Part shown: piece after piece, positions 35,092 to 44,448 of the stretch | Position numbering within the stretch: position 1 is the first letter of the stretch | How the letters are laid out: the number at the start of each line of letters is the position of its first letter | Assembly: GCA_016794595.1 (NCBI GenBank) | Contig: JAEUJN010000039.1 | Location: forward strand, 34,778 to 98,777 | DNA: 64,000 nt | Origin: Kineosporiaceae bacterium | Lineage (GTDB): Bacteria; Actinomycetota; Actinomycetes; Actinomycetales; Kineosporiaceae | Direction: 5' to 3' | Made by a program: the position numbers and the translations under genes | Notes under the pieces: generated by a model | The model's input: the letters and a program-made list of their open reading frames with translations, nothing else | What the model was told of the DNA's origin: nothing | Database searches by the model: none

Positions 35092-36794
35092 GACCCCTCC
35101 CTGCCGTCTCGCGCAGCCTGCGGACCGTCGCCGTCGCGGCGCGGGACGCGGGGCGGGGCGCCGGGTGGGAACAGGCCGTCCGGGGCACTCCTGCCGTCCC
35201 AGCTGAGCAGGTTGACCCGTCCGGTGACCCGGCCACCCTCGACCGGCTGGTCGGAGGTCTGGCGCTCCTGCAGCATCCTGAAGTTCTCCACCGCCACCGG
35301 CAGGGGTTTGCCCGAACCCTCACCGAGAGTGCCGGTCTGGCCGCCGCCGTAGGACGAGACCGGGCAGTCGGTCGCCAGTTCCTCCAGGGCGTGTGCCTGC
35401 TCGGCGTGCGCCGTCGGGATGACGTAGCGCTCGTCGTACTTGGCCAGGGCGAGCAGGCGGAACATCTCGTACAGGTCCTGCTCGCTCATGCCCACGGACG
35501 CCGGGATCGACGCGTCGCCCTCACGGCCGAGGTTGAGATCGCGCATGTACGAGCGCATCGCGGCCAGCTTGCGCAGCACGTTCTCGACCGGGGCGACGTC
35601 CCCGGCGGTGAACAGCTTGGCCAGGTACTCCACCGGGATGCGCAGGGCGTCGATGGCAGCGAACAGGTTGCCCCGGTCCTCGGCGTCGTGACCGGTCTCG
35701 CGCATGATGTCGACCACCGGCGACAGCGGCGGGATGTACCAGACCATCGGCAGTGTGCGGTACTCGGGGTGCAGCGGCAGCGCCACGCGATAGCGGTTGA
35801 TCAGCGCGTACACGGGCGAACGCCGGGCCGCCTCGATCCAGTCGCCGGGAATCCCCGCCGCCTCGGCTGCCGCCTGCACCGCCGGATCCTCGGGGTCGAG
35901 GAAGACCGAACGCTGTGCCTCGTAGAGGTCGCTGTCCTCGGCCACCGTCGCCGCCTCGAGCACCCGGTCGGCGTCGTACAGCACCAGGCCGATGTAGCGC
36001 AGTCGCCCGACACAGGTCTCCGAACAGACCGTGGGCAGCCCGACCTCGACCCGGGGGTAGCAGAAGGTGCACTTCTCGGCCTTGCCGGTCTTGTGGTTGA
36101 AGTAGATCTTCTTGTACGGGCAGCCCGAGACGCACATCCGCCAGCCCCGGCAGCGGTCCTGATCGACCAGGACGATGCCGTCCTCGGAGCGCTTGTAGAT
36201 CGCCCCGCTCGGGCAGGACGCCGCGCACGAGGGGTTCAGGCAGTGCTCGCAGATGCGCGGCAGGTAGAACATGAAGGTCTTCTCGAACTCCATGCGCACC
36301 CTGTCCTCGATGCCCGCGAGCAGGACGTCGCGCGCGGCGTGCTCGCGCGAGCCACCGAGGTTGTCGTCCCAGTTCGCCGACCACTCGACGTTCATGTCCT
36401 TGCCGGTCAGCAAGGACTTGGGGCGCGCCACCGGGAAGGTGTCGGTCGCCGGCGAGTTGGTGAGCGTCTCGTAGTCATACGTCCAGGGCTCGTAATAGTC
36501 CTGGATCGAGGGCAGTTTGGGGTTGGAGAAGATGGTGAGCAGCTTCTTGAACCGCCCGCCGGACCGCAGGGCCAGCCGGCCGTTGGCCTTGCGGATCCAG
36601 CCGCCCTGCCACTCCTGCTGGTTCTCGTAGGTGCGGGGGTAGCCCAGCCCGGGCCGGGTCTCGACGTTGTTGAACCACACGTACTCGGTGCCGGCTCGGT
36701 TGGTCCAGGCCTGCTTGCAGGTGACCGAGCAGGTGTGGCAGCCGATGCACTTGTCGAGGTTCATCACCATCGCCAGCTGTGCCATGACGCGCAT
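35088..36794 (-). CDS. narH: Respiratory nitrate reductase beta subunit (iron-sulfur)
   Basis: A 568-residue cytoplasmic subunit carrying one [3Fe-4S] and three [4Fe-4S] clusters that relay electrons from NarI to NarG. Four Cys clusters are clear: CIGCHTCSVTC near the N-terminus, CEHCLNPSCAASCP, CRGWRMCVSGCP (Trp in place of one Cys, as in the [3Fe-4S] site) and CTFCYPRVEVGLPTVCSETC. The start MRVMAQLAMVMNLDKCIGCH at 36794 follows GAGGAAGGG. It is 17 bp downstream of narG and overlaps narJ. The C-terminal ~50 residues are a basic Pro/Arg-rich tail. Confidence 0.95.
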   Translation of the reverse strand: MRVMAQLAMVMNLDKCIGCHTCSVTCKQAWTNRAGTEYVWFNNVETRPGLGYPRTYENQQEWQGGWIRKANGRLALRSGGRFKKLLTIFSNPKLPSIQDYYEPWTYDYETLTNSPATDTFPVARPKSLLTGKDMNVEWSANWDDNLGGSREHAARDVLLAGIEDRVRMEFEKTFMFYLPRICEHCLNPSCAASCPSGAIYKRSEDGIVLVDQDRCRGWRMCVSGCPYKKIYFNHKTGKAEKCTFCYPRVEVGLPTVCSETCVGRLRYIGLVLYDADRVLEAATVAEDSDLYEAQRSVFLDPEDPAVQAAAEAAGIPGDWIEAARRSPVYALINRYRVALPLHPEYRTLPMVWYIPPLSPVVDIMRETGHDAEDRGNLFAAIDALRIPVEYLAKLFTAGDVAPVENVLRKLAAMRSYMRDLNLGREGDASIPASVGMSEQDLYEMFRLLALAKYDERYVIPTAHAEQAHALEELATDCPVSSYGGGQTGTLGEGSGKPLPVAVENFRMLQERQTSDQPVEGGRVTGRVNLLSWDGRSAPDGLFPPGAPPRVPRRDGDGPQAARDGREGS

Positions 36795-36811
36795 GTCCGT
36801 TACACCCTTCC

Positions 36812-39800
36812 TCAGTACCGCACGGGCTGAGTTCGCTTGCGGATGACCGTGACCTCGTCGCGCTGGTTGCCGGTGGGGCCCAGGTAGTTGAAGGCGAAGG
36901 CCAACTGGGCATAGCCCCCGATGATGTGGCTCGGCTTGAGCATGATCCGGGTGAGGCTGTTGTGGATCCCGCCACGCTTGCCGGTGGTCTCCGTCCGGGG
37001 GACGTCGATCAGCCGGTCCTGCGCGTGGTGCATGTACACCACACCCTCGGGCATCCGGTGGCTGACGATGGCGCGGGCGGCGACCACCCCGTTGCGGTTG
37101 ACCGCTTCGATCCAGTCGTTGTCGGCGATGCCGACCTTGGCCGCGTCGACGTCGCTCATCCAGATCGCCTGCCCGCCACGGGACAGCGACAGCATGAACA
37201 GGTTGTCCTGGTACTCGGAGTGGATCGACCACTTGTTGTGCGGCGTGAGATAGCGAACGGTCACGCCGAGTTCGCCGACCGAGCCGATCTCGGGCTCGCC
37301 GAAGATCTCGGTCATGTCGAGCGGCGGTTTGAAGACCGGGAGCACCTCGCCCAGTTCCTGGATCCAGTCGTGGTCGAGGTAGAAGTGCTGTCGCCCGGTG
37401 AGGGTGTGCCAGGGCTTGAGCCGCTCGGTGTTGATGGTGAACGGGCTGTACCGCCGTCCGCCGGTCTCCGAGCCCGACCACTCCGGTGAGGTGATCACCG
37501 GGACCGGCGCCGCCTGGGTGTCGGCGAAGGTGATCCGCTTGCCCTCGTGCTCGCGTGCCAGGTCGGCCAGTTGGGTCCCGGTGCGCTTCTCGAGGGTCTC
37601 GAATCCCTGCGTGGCCAGGTGCCCGTTCGTCGTCCCGGACAGCGCCATGATGGTCTCGGCGGCGGCGATGTCCTTGACCAGCGAGGGCCGGCCGTCGGTC
37701 ACCGAGCCCGGGGCGCGGACGACGCCGATCTTGCCACGCAGGTACTCCACCTCGCGTGTCACGTCGTAGGTGATGGCCTTGGTGGTGGCGCCCAGTTTCT
37801 CCATCAGCGGCCCCAGGGCGGCCATCTTGTCCGCGATGGCGCCGTAATCCCGTTCCACCACGATCAGTTTGGGCATGGTCTTGCCCGGCACCGGATCGCA
37901 CTCGCCGGCGCGCCAGTCCCGCACCACGCCGTGGGGGGTGGCCATCGCCTCCGGGCTGTCGTGCAGCAGCGGGGCAGCGACCAGATCGCGGCGGACGCCG
38001 AGGTGCTTCGCGCCCAGGGGGGCAAAGGTCTGCGCCAGGGTGTGGAAGATGTCCCAGTCGGTCTTGGTCTGCCACGGCGGGTTGATCGCCGGGTTGAACG
38101 AGTGGATGAAGGGGTGCATGTCGGTGGTCGAGATGTCGTGCTTCTCGTACCAGGTCGCCGCCGGCAGCACGATGTCGGACAGGATCGTCGAGGACGTCAT
38201 GCGGAAGTCCAACGTGCACAACAGGTCCAACTTGCCCTCGGGTGCCTCGTCGCGCCAGACCAGCGACGTCGGCCGTTGGTCGGGCGGCGTCTCGCGGGCC
38301 TGCACCGAGGAGTCGGTGCCCAGCAGGTGCTTGAGGAAGTACTCGTTGCCCTTGCCCGAGGAGCCGAACAGGTTGGCCCGCCACATGGTCAGCATGCGGG
38401 GGAAGTTCTCCGGCGCATCCGGGTCCTCGCAGGCGAAGCGCAGGCTGCCGTCCTGCAGCGAACGGACCACGTACTCGGCGGGTTCGAGACCGGACGCCGC
38501 CGCGTCGTCCGCCAGATCGAGGGGATTGCGATCGAAGGTCGGGTACGACGGCATCCAGCCCAGCCGGGCGCTCAACGCGAGGGCATCGGCGGTGCCCATG
38601 CCCCGGAACCGGCCGGTGGCATTCGGCGCGGCCAGGTGCTCGACGTCGTAGTTGTCGTAGCGGAACTGGTCGGTGTGCAGGTACCAGTAGGCGGTCTGGA
38701 TCATCTGCCGCGGCGGTCGGGACCAGTCCAGGCCGAATGCGAGCTGCGCCCAGCCGGTGATCGGACGGGCCTTCTCCTGACCCACGTAGTGGGCCCAGCC
38801 GCCGCCGTTGACACCCTGGCACCCGGTGATGGTGGTCAGCATGAGCATGGCGCGGTAGATGGTGTCGCTGTGGAACCAGTGGTTGGTCCCGGCACCCACG
38901 ATGATCATCGACCGGCCCCGGGTGTCGGCGGCGTTCTGCGCGAACTCCCGGGCGATCCGGGCCACGGCACCGGCCGGCACCCCGGTGATCGACTCCTGCC
39001 AGGCCGGGGTGTACGGGGCCGAGGCGTCCTCGTACCCCGCAGCGAAGGTGCCCGGCAGCCCGGGGCGGCCCACGCCGTACTGGGCCAGCATCAGGTCGAG
39101 GACCGTGGTCACCAGGCGGCCGGCGACGCGCCGCACCGGGACGCCGCGGCGCAGCAGGGCATCGGGGCCGCGGACGTCGAACCGCGGCAACTCCACCTCC
39201 ACAGCGCTCGTCTCGGCCCGATCCGGCGTGGGTGCGCCGTACAGGGTGAGCGCCGGATCGACGTCCCCGAGGTCGAGGTTCCAGCGCCCCGCGCCGGTCT
39301 CACCGAAGCGGTGCCCCAGGGACCCGTTGGGCACGAACGGTTCCGCGGTGCGCGCGTCGAGCAGAACCGGCCGGAAGGCGGCGTTCTCCTCGACGGTGCC
39401 CGAGTCGCCCGCCAGTTCGGCCGCGGTGAGGAACTTGCCCGGGCGGTATACCGTCCCCGATTCGCCGGCGATCTCGTCGAGGGTGATCAGGTAGGGCAGG
39501 TCGGTGTACTTCTTGACGTACTCGGTGAAGTAGTCGACCCGGTCGTCGACGAAGAACTCCCGCAGGACGACGTGTCCCATCGCCATCGCCAGCGCGGCGT
39601 CCGTGCCCGGCGCGGCGGGCAGCCACTCGTCGGCGAACTTGACGTTGTCGGCGTAGTCCGGCGCGACCACGATCACCTTCTGGCCGCGGTAGCGCGCCTC
39701 GGTCATCCAGTGGGCGTCCGGCGTCCGGGTGACCGGGATGTTCGAGCCCCACATGATCAGGTACCCGGCGTCCCACCAGTCGCCGGATTCCGGGACGTCG

Positions 39801-40549
39801 GTCTGGTCTCCGAAGATCTGGGGTGAGGCCACCGGCAGGTCGGCGTACCAGTCGTAGAACGAGAGCATGGCGCCCCCGAGCAGGCTGGTCCAGCGGGCAC
39901 CGGAGGCGTGCGAGACCATCGACATCGCCGGGATCGGGCTGAACCCCGCGATCCGGTCCGGGCCCCAGCGCTTGATCGTGTGACAGGTTGCGGCAGCGTA
40001 GATCTCGGCGGCCTCTGCCCAGCTCGCGCGGACCAGGCCCCCCTTGCCCCGCGCCTTCTTGTAGCGGGCGGCGCGTTCGGGATCCTCGACGATGTCGGCC
40101 CAGGCGAGGACCGGATCACCCAGGCGGGACTTGGCCTCGCGGTACATCTCCAGCAGGACGCCGCGCACGTACGGGTAGCGGATCCGGGTGGGGCTGTAGG
40201 TGTACCAGGAGAAGGCCGCCCCGCGCGGGCAGCCGCGGGGCTCGTAGTCGGGGCGGTCGGCACCAGCCGAGGGGTAGTCGGTCTGCTGCGCCTCCCAGGT
40301 GATGATCCCGTCCTTGACGTAGACCTTCCAGGAGCACGAGCCCGTGCAGTTGACCCCGTGGGTGGAGCGCACCACCTTGTCGTGGCTCCACCGGTCGCGG
40401 TAGAACGCGTCCCCGGAGCGACCGCCCTGCTTGAACAGGGCACGCTGATCGTCCGAGACGGTGGCCCGGGTGAAGAACCGGCGCCCGGCGATCAGCGCGG
40501 TCGACAGTGCGCCTTCGAGGGAACTGTCCACGGGGACGTCCTGGGTCAC
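36812..40549 (-). CDS. narG: Respiratory nitrate reductase alpha subunit (molybdenum)
   Basis: A 1245-residue catalytic subunit reducing nitrate to nitrite at a bis-MGD molybdenum centre, with the active site on the cytoplasmic side. The FS0 cluster ligands are His64, Cys68, Cys72 and Cys107 (HGVNCTGSCSW ... RGCPRGA), and the molybdenum ligand is Asp237 in WYADLPVASPQ. QIFGDQTDVPESGDWW is a family hallmark. No complete twin-arginine signal is seen. ATG 40549 overlaps the stop of the upstream regulator gene in ATGA, so regulator and reductase are one operon. Confidence 0.96.
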   Translation of the reverse strand: MTQDVPVDSSLEGALSTALIAGRRFFTRATVSDDQRALFKQGGRSGDAFYRDRWSHDKVVRSTHGVNCTGSCSWKVYVKDGIITWEAQQTDYPSAGADRPDYEPRGCPRGAAFSWYTYSPTRIRYPYVRGVLLEMYREAKSRLGDPVLAWADIVEDPERAARYKKARGKGGLVRASWAEAAEIYAAATCHTIKRWGPDRIAGFSPIPAMSMVSHASGARWTSLLGGAMLSFYDWYADLPVASPQIFGDQTDVPESGDWWDAGYLIMWGSNIPVTRTPDAHWMTEARYRGQKVIVVAPDYADNVKFADEWLPAAPGTDAALAMAMGHVVLREFFVDDRVDYFTEYVKKYTDLPYLITLDEIAGESGTVYRPGKFLTAAELAGDSGTVEENAAFRPVLLDARTAEPFVPNGSLGHRFGETGAGRWNLDLGDVDPALTLYGAPTPDRAETSAVEVELPRFDVRGPDALLRRGVPVRRVAGRLVTTVLDLMLAQYGVGRPGLPGTFAAGYEDASAPYTPAWQESITGVPAGAVARIAREFAQNAADTRGRSMIIVGAGTNHWFHSDTIYRAMLMLTTITGCQGVNGGGWAHYVGQEKARPITGWAQLAFGLDWSRPPRQMIQTAYWYLHTDQFRYDNYDVEHLAAPNATGRFRGMGTADALALSARLGWMPSYPTFDRNPLDLADDAAASGLEPAEYVVRSLQDGSLRFACEDPDAPENFPRMLTMWRANLFGSSGKGNEYFLKHLLGTDSSVQARETPPDQRPTSLVWRDEAPEGKLDLLCTLDFRMTSSTILSDIVLPAATWYEKHDISTTDMHPFIHSFNPAINPPWQTKTDWDIFHTLAQTFAPLGAKHLGVRRDLVAAPLLHDSPEAMATPHGVVRDWRAGECDPVPGKTMPKLIVVERDYGAIADKMAALGPLMEKLGATTKAITYDVTREVEYLRGKIGVVRAPGSVTDGRPSLVKDIAAAETIMALSGTTNGHLATQGFETLEKRTGTQLADLAREHEGKRITFADTQAAPVPVITSPEWSGSETGGRRYSPFTINTERLKPWHTLTGRQHFYLDHDWIQELGEVLPVFKPPLDMTEIFGEPEIGSVGELGVTVRYLTPHNKWSIHSEYQDNLFMLSLSRGGQAIWMSDVDAAKVGIADNDWIEAVNRNGVVAARAIVSHRMPEGVVYMHHAQDRLIDVPRTETTGKRGGIHNSLTRIMLKPSHIIGGYAQLAFAFNYLGPTGNQRDEVTVIRKRTQPVRY

Positions 40550-41304
40550 GACGAGCTCCTGGGGTTCGAGGTCGAGCGGGCAGTGCTACGGAAGGGCGTC
40601 GGAGTGCGTACCAGGGCCCGGCAGAGGTCCGGCTCCACGAAGGGCTCCAAGCCCACCTGCGCCTCCGGCTCACCGAGTTGCTCCAACGCGCCGTGGATCA
40701 GGCCTCGGTGAATCCCGCACACGACAGCGGGGTTGGTGTGTGCCAGATCGATGAAGGGGCAGCGCCGCAGGTTGATCCGGATCGAGTGACCGCCCTCCTC
40801 GGTGATCACCTCCGGGGTGTACCCCCAGTCGGCCAGGATGTCGATCATGCGGCCCACCTTGGTGAGCCAGCGACCCGCGGTGTCGGCCGGGACGTCCGCC
40901 GGGTCGACCGGAATGTGCCGGCGGCTCCAGCGCCGGCCCGCCTCGGCCGGGGTGAGGCCGCTCTCGCCGAAGCTGTCGGCCAGGAGCTCGGTCAGCATCC
41001 GCCGGGCTCGCTCGTCGTCGGCGGAGGTCAGCGATCCCGGCGCGGCGCGGTACAGCTTGCGTGGTCGCCCCACCCCGGAGCTCTTGACGTCGGATGTGGT
41101 GAGCAGGCCAGCGGTCACCAGTTGGTCGAGATGGAACCGCACGGTGGTCACGTGCAGCTCCAGCAGCTCGGCGAGCTGCGCGGCGGTCATGCCGTCGGCT
41201 TCCTCACCGTCGCTCTCGGCGAGCAGGTCGACGATCGCTCGCCGCACGGGGGAGGCGAGAAGGAGCGCCTTGGAGTGCGCAGCGGACGTCTGGCCGGAAG
41301 CCAT
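40546..41304 (-). CDS. HTH regulator with three conserved-type cysteines (SufR-like), first gene of the nar operon
   Basis: A 252-residue regulator. An ArsR/DeoR-type winged helix fills residues ~10-85 (MTAAQLAELLELHVTTVRFH, then GRPRKLYRAAPG). The C-terminal half has Cys182, Cys196 and Cys228 in RRCPFIDLAHTNPAVVCGIH and FVEPDLC, resembling the iron-sulfur ligand layout of SufR-type repressors but with its own spacing. It may therefore sense O2, NO or iron-sulfur status (inference). Its stop overlaps narG. The promoter appears leaderless, with a palindrome inside its spacer, suggesting autorepression. A similar site lies before narK. Confidence 0.82.
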   Translation of the reverse strand: MASGQTSAAHSKALLLASPVRRAIVDLLAESDGEEADGMTAAQLAELLELHVTTVRFHLDQLVTAGLLTTSDVKSSGVGRPRKLYRAAPGSLTSADDERARRMLTELLADSFGESGLTPAEAGRRWSRRHIPVDPADVPADTAGRWLTKVGRMIDILADWGYTPEVITEEGGHSIRINLRRCPFIDLAHTNPAVVCGIHRGLIHGALEQLGEPEAQVGLEPFVEPDLCRALVRTPTPFRSTARSTSNPRSSS

Positions 41305-41310
41305 GACTCT

Positions 41311-41339
41311 AGTTTAGAGGAGTCGACTCCTTGGAACAA
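41311..41339 (-). promoter_or_regulatory. Leaderless promoter with operator for the nar regulator operon
   Basis: On the minus strand: -35 TTGTTC (41339-41334), a 17-nt spacer, -10 TAAACT (41316-41311), then 6 nt to the ATG at 41304. The 14-bp perfect palindrome AGGAGTCGACTCCT (41318-41331) lies wholly within the spacer, a position that would block polymerase. No ribosome binding site is present. Confidence 0.65.
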
Positions 41340-41466
41340 AACCAGACCGGAGGCGAACTGCCAGGTCCCCGACATGTCGGTCAAACTGCCTCCCCGCAGG
41401 GCACATCGGGGCGGGTGCGGCAGTGATGCGGCTCACGCACCGCCGATTTCCCGAGGTCGATACCGG

Positions 41467-41496
41467 AGGAGTAGACTCTCGCGTCGGGGATAATAA
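41467..41496 (+). promoter_or_regulatory. narK promoter with second operator-like site
   Basis: AGGAGTAGACTCTC (41467-41480) is an imperfect copy of the palindrome at 41318. It sits just upstream of TAATAA (41491-41496), a likely -10 box, in the position of the -35 region. The leader to narK is unusually AT-rich. No FNR-type TTGAT-N4-ATCAA box is visible. Confidence 0.55.
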
Positions 41497-41531
41497 GAGG
41501 ATCAGATTCATTTTAATTATGGAGGGCAGTG

Positions 41532-42899
41532 ATGGCGTCGCCGGCAGGCACCGCCGTGAGTGACCACCCGAGCGGCACGGCCGATCTGCGAGGTGTCGAC
41601 CCCTCCGGCTCGCGCCGGGTGCTGTGGCTCTCGACCGCGGGGTTCACCCTGATGTTCGCGGTCTGGTTGATGTTCGGCATCCTGGGCAAGCCGATCAGCC
41701 AGGAGTTCGGCCTCACCGAGGTGCAGCTGTCCTGGATCATCGCCGTGGCGGTGCTCAACGGGTCGATGTGGCGGTTGCCGGCGGGCATGCTCGCCGACCG
41801 TTTCGGCGGGCGGGTCGTGATGACCTTCCTGCTGGCCTCCGTCGCGGTGCCGGCCTACCTGGTCTCCCAGGCGAGCTCCTACCTGATGTTGCTGGTGCTG
41901 GCCTTCCTGGTCGGCTTCGCCGGCAACTCCTTCTCGGCCGGCATCGCCTGGAACTCGGCCTGGCACGCCAGGGAGCACCAAGGTTTCGCGCTGGGCGTCT
42001 TCGGCGCCGGCAACGTCGGAGCCTCGGTCACCAAGTTCATCGGTCCGCCCCTCATCGCCGGGACGGCGGGTGTCACCTACCTGGGCTGGGTGCGCGGTGG
42101 CTGGCGGCTGGTACCGGTGGTGTACGCCGTCCTTCTCGTGCTGATGGCGCTGGCGACGTGGTTCCTGGCTCCGCGGCACGACCGCCGTCCCGGTACCGGT
42201 GTCCCGCTGCGCGACCAGCTGGCCCCGCTGAAGCAGGTGCGGGTGTGGCGGTTCAGCCTCTACTACGTCGCGGTGTTCGGCGCCTACGTGGCCCTGGCGG
42301 CCTGGCTGCCGACCTACTACCTGGACAACTACGACGTGAGCCTGCAGACCGCGGCGTACCTGACGGCGCTGTACATCTTCCCGGCCTCGCTGCTGCGGCC
42401 ACTGGGCGGCACCCTGTCCGATCGGATCGGGGCGCGACGAGTGATGTACGGCACCTTCGCCGCCATGCTGGTGATCACCGGCGTCCTGATGATGCCGAAC
42501 GGTCACATCGTCATCGCCCACCCCGACGGGACGCAGAGCGAGCACCTGGCCTACACGCTGGGCATCGTGCCGTTCACCGCCCTGGTGTTCCTGCTCGGTT
42601 GTGCGATGGGGATCGGCAAAGCCGCTGTCTTCAAGCACATTCCGGAGTACTTCCCGGACAACGTCGGCTCGGTCGGTGGCCTGGTCGGCATGCTCGGCGG
42701 ACTCGGTGGGTTCTTCCTGCCGCCCCTGTTCGCCTACACCAAGGCATGGTCGGGCTTCCCGTCCAGCACGTTCTTCGTGCTCTTCGTGCTCACCGTGATC
42801 TGCACCGCGTGGATGCACTGGGCCGTCGTCCACATGTTGAACCAGCAGTCCCCCGGCCTGAAGCGTCACCTGGAGCACCCTGAGGAGGCACTGGCATGA
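41532..42899 (+). CDS. narK: Nitrate/nitrite transporter, MFS NNP family (first copy)
   Basis: A 455-residue, 12-helix major facilitator protein. The NNP-type signature is in helix 4-5 (FLVGFAGNSFSAGIAWNSAW, then FGAGNVGASVTKFIGPP), and a second half repeat is near GIGKAAVFKHIPEYFP. It resembles the NarK1/proton-symport branch rather than E. coli NarK. GGAGGG lies 5 nt before ATG 41532; a GTG three bases earlier is possible. Divergent from the nar regulator and overlapping the second transporter in ATGA, so the two are co-expressed. It probably imports nitrate. Confidence 0.9.
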   Translation: MASPAGTAVSDHPSGTADLRGVDPSGSRRVLWLSTAGFTLMFAVWLMFGILGKPISQEFGLTEVQLSWIIAVAVLNGSMWRLPAGMLADRFGGRVVMTFLLASVAVPAYLVSQASSYLMLLVLAFLVGFAGNSFSAGIAWNSAWHAREHQGFALGVFGAGNVGASVTKFIGPPLIAGTAGVTYLGWVRGGWRLVPVVYAVLLVLMALATWFLAPRHDRRPGTGVPLRDQLAPLKQVRVWRFSLYYVAVFGAYVALAAWLPTYYLDNYDVSLQTAAYLTALYIFPASLLRPLGGTLSDRIGARRVMYGTFAAMLVITGVLMMPNGHIVIAHPDGTQSEHLAYTLGIVPFTALVFLLGCAMGIGKAAVFKHIPEYFPDNVGSVGGLVGMLGGLGGFFLPPLFAYTKAWSGFPSSTFFVLFVLTVICTAWMHWAVVHMLNQQSPGLKRHLEHPEEALA

Positions 42900-44296
42900 C
42901 CACCACGTCCGGTACGCGCGAGTCTCGCGGGGAGTGGCTGGAGTCCTGGGATCCGGAGAACGAGTCCCGGTGGGACTCGCAGCTGGCCTGGAAGACGTTG
43001 TGGATCACCACGTTCTGCCTCACGCTGGCCTTCGTCGCCTGGTTCCTGCCCAGCGCGATCATCCCGAAGCTGAACGCCCTCGGGTATTCGTTCACCAAGA
43101 ACGAGCTGTACTGGATGGCGGCCATGCCGGGGCTGTCGGCGGGGCTGTTCCGCCTGGCCTGGATGGTGCTCCCGCCGATCCTCGGCACCCGCAAGCTGGT
43201 CGCGCTCACCACTGGCCTGCTGGTCTTCTCGACCCTGGGGTGGGGGGTGCGGGTGCAGTCGCCGACCGCTCCGTACTGGGAGCTGATGGCCCTGGCCTTC
43301 CTGGCCGGGATCGGCGGCGGTGCCTTCTCCGGCTTCATGCCGAGCACGTCGTACTTCTTCCCGCGCAGCAAGCAGGGGACGGCGCTGGGCCTGCAGGCGG
43401 GGTTGGGCAACTTCGGGGTCTCGCTGGTTCAGCTGCTGACGCCGTGGCTGATCGGGCTGTCCGCGCTGGCGATCTTCGGCGGGAGCCAGAAGATGGCCGT
43501 CCCGGGAAAGGCGTCGCGCGAGGTGTGGTTCCAGAACGCCGCCTTCGTCTGGATCCCGCTGATGCTCATCGGTGCCGTGCTGGCCTGGACGATGCTGAAG
43601 TCGGTGCCCATCAAGGCCAACATCCGACAGCAGTTCGACATCTTCGCCAACCAGGACACCTGGTGGATGACGCTGCTCTACATCATGACCTTCGGCACCT
43701 TCTCGGGGCTGGCCGCGCAGTTCGGCCTGCTGATGAGCAACCTCTACGGTGCCGGCAACTCCGAGATCGTCCAGGGTGCCGGGGCCTCCGCGCAGATGCT
43801 GGTCGAGGGGTATGCCGTCCCCGACCCGGTGAAGTACGTCTTCCTGGGGCCGTTGATCGGAGCCGGTGCGCGGGTGCTGTTCTCGCCGCTGACCGACCGC
43901 ATGGGCGGGGCGATCTGGACCCTGGTCTCGGGGATCGGCCTGGTCGGCGCGATCCTGTGGACGATTCCCGCGCTCACCCCGGACGTGTCCTCAGCCGCGG
44001 CACTGCAGGGCGGCTTCAGTCAGTTCCTGTGGGGCATGCTGGCGATCTTCCTGTTCGCCGGGATCGGCAACGCCTCGACCTTCAAGCAGATGCCGATGAT
44101 CTTCGAGCGTCGCCAGGCCGGTGGCGTCATCGGCTGGACCGGGGCGATCGCCGCGTTCGGGCCGTTCTTCTTCGGCCTCGGGGTCACCACCCTCGGCCCG
44201 GTGGCGTTCTACGGGATCGGGGTGGCCTGGGCCGTGATGTGCGTGGCCCTGACCTGGTGGCGCTACGCCCGCCCGGGGGCGCCGAAGCGCAGCTGA
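42896..44296 (+). CDS. narK: Nitrate/nitrite transporter, MFS NNP family (second copy, E. coli NarK-like)
   Basis: A 466-residue, 12-helix transporter. The signature FLAGIGGGAFSGFMPSTSYF and KQGTALGLQAGLGNFGVSLV is close to the E. coli NarK type, which exchanges nitrate for nitrite. A second motif is AGIGNASTFKQMPMIF. It overlaps the first narK by ATGA. Two distinct NarK types in tandem suit start-up by proton symport and steady state by nitrate/nitrite exchange (established for such pairs elsewhere, inferred here). Confidence 0.92.
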   Translation: MTTTSGTRESRGEWLESWDPENESRWDSQLAWKTLWITTFCLTLAFVAWFLPSAIIPKLNALGYSFTKNELYWMAAMPGLSAGLFRLAWMVLPPILGTRKLVALTTGLLVFSTLGWGVRVQSPTAPYWELMALAFLAGIGGGAFSGFMPSTSYFFPRSKQGTALGLQAGLGNFGVSLVQLLTPWLIGLSALAIFGGSQKMAVPGKASREVWFQNAAFVWIPLMLIGAVLAWTMLKSVPIKANIRQQFDIFANQDTWWMTLLYIMTFGTFSGLAAQFGLLMSNLYGAGNSEIVQGAGASAQMLVEGYAVPDPVKYVFLGPLIGAGARVLFSPLTDRMGGAIWTLVSGIGLVGAILWTIPALTPDVSSAAALQGGFSQFLWGMLAIFLFAGIGNASTFKQMPMIFERRQAGGVIGWTGAIAAFGPFFFGLGVTTLGPVAFYGIGVAWAVMCVALTWWRYARPGAPKRS

Positions 44297-44314
44297 CCGC
44301 GGCACCCCGGCGCG

Positions 44315-44386
44315 TGACAGTTCGGGCGTGACAGATCAGCGTGTCGGGTCGAGGGTGACAGGTCGGGCGTGACAGATCGGTGACAG
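44315..44386. repeat. TGACAG direct repeats upstream of the MMPL gene
   Basis: Five TGACAG copies at 44315, 44329, 44356, 44370 and 44381. Two sit in an exact 16-bp repeat TCGGGCGTGACAGATC at 44322 and 44363. They lie between narK and the MMPL start and could be regulatory sites or slippage products. Confidence 0.7.
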
Positions 44387-44448
44387 GTGCGTGGCAGGAG
44401 GCTCTCGCAGCCTGATCGAGTTCACTCCACTCGATCGTGAGGTCACCG

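Noticed and set aside
37547..39826. 759-residue plus-strand frame opposite narG
   Set aside because: His/Arg/Gly-rich shadow of narG with no motif.
41305..41531. FNR- or NarL-type site before the nar genes
   Set aside because: No TTGAT-N4-ATCAA or paired NarL heptamers could be found; the AGGAGT palindromes are the only clear symmetrical sites.
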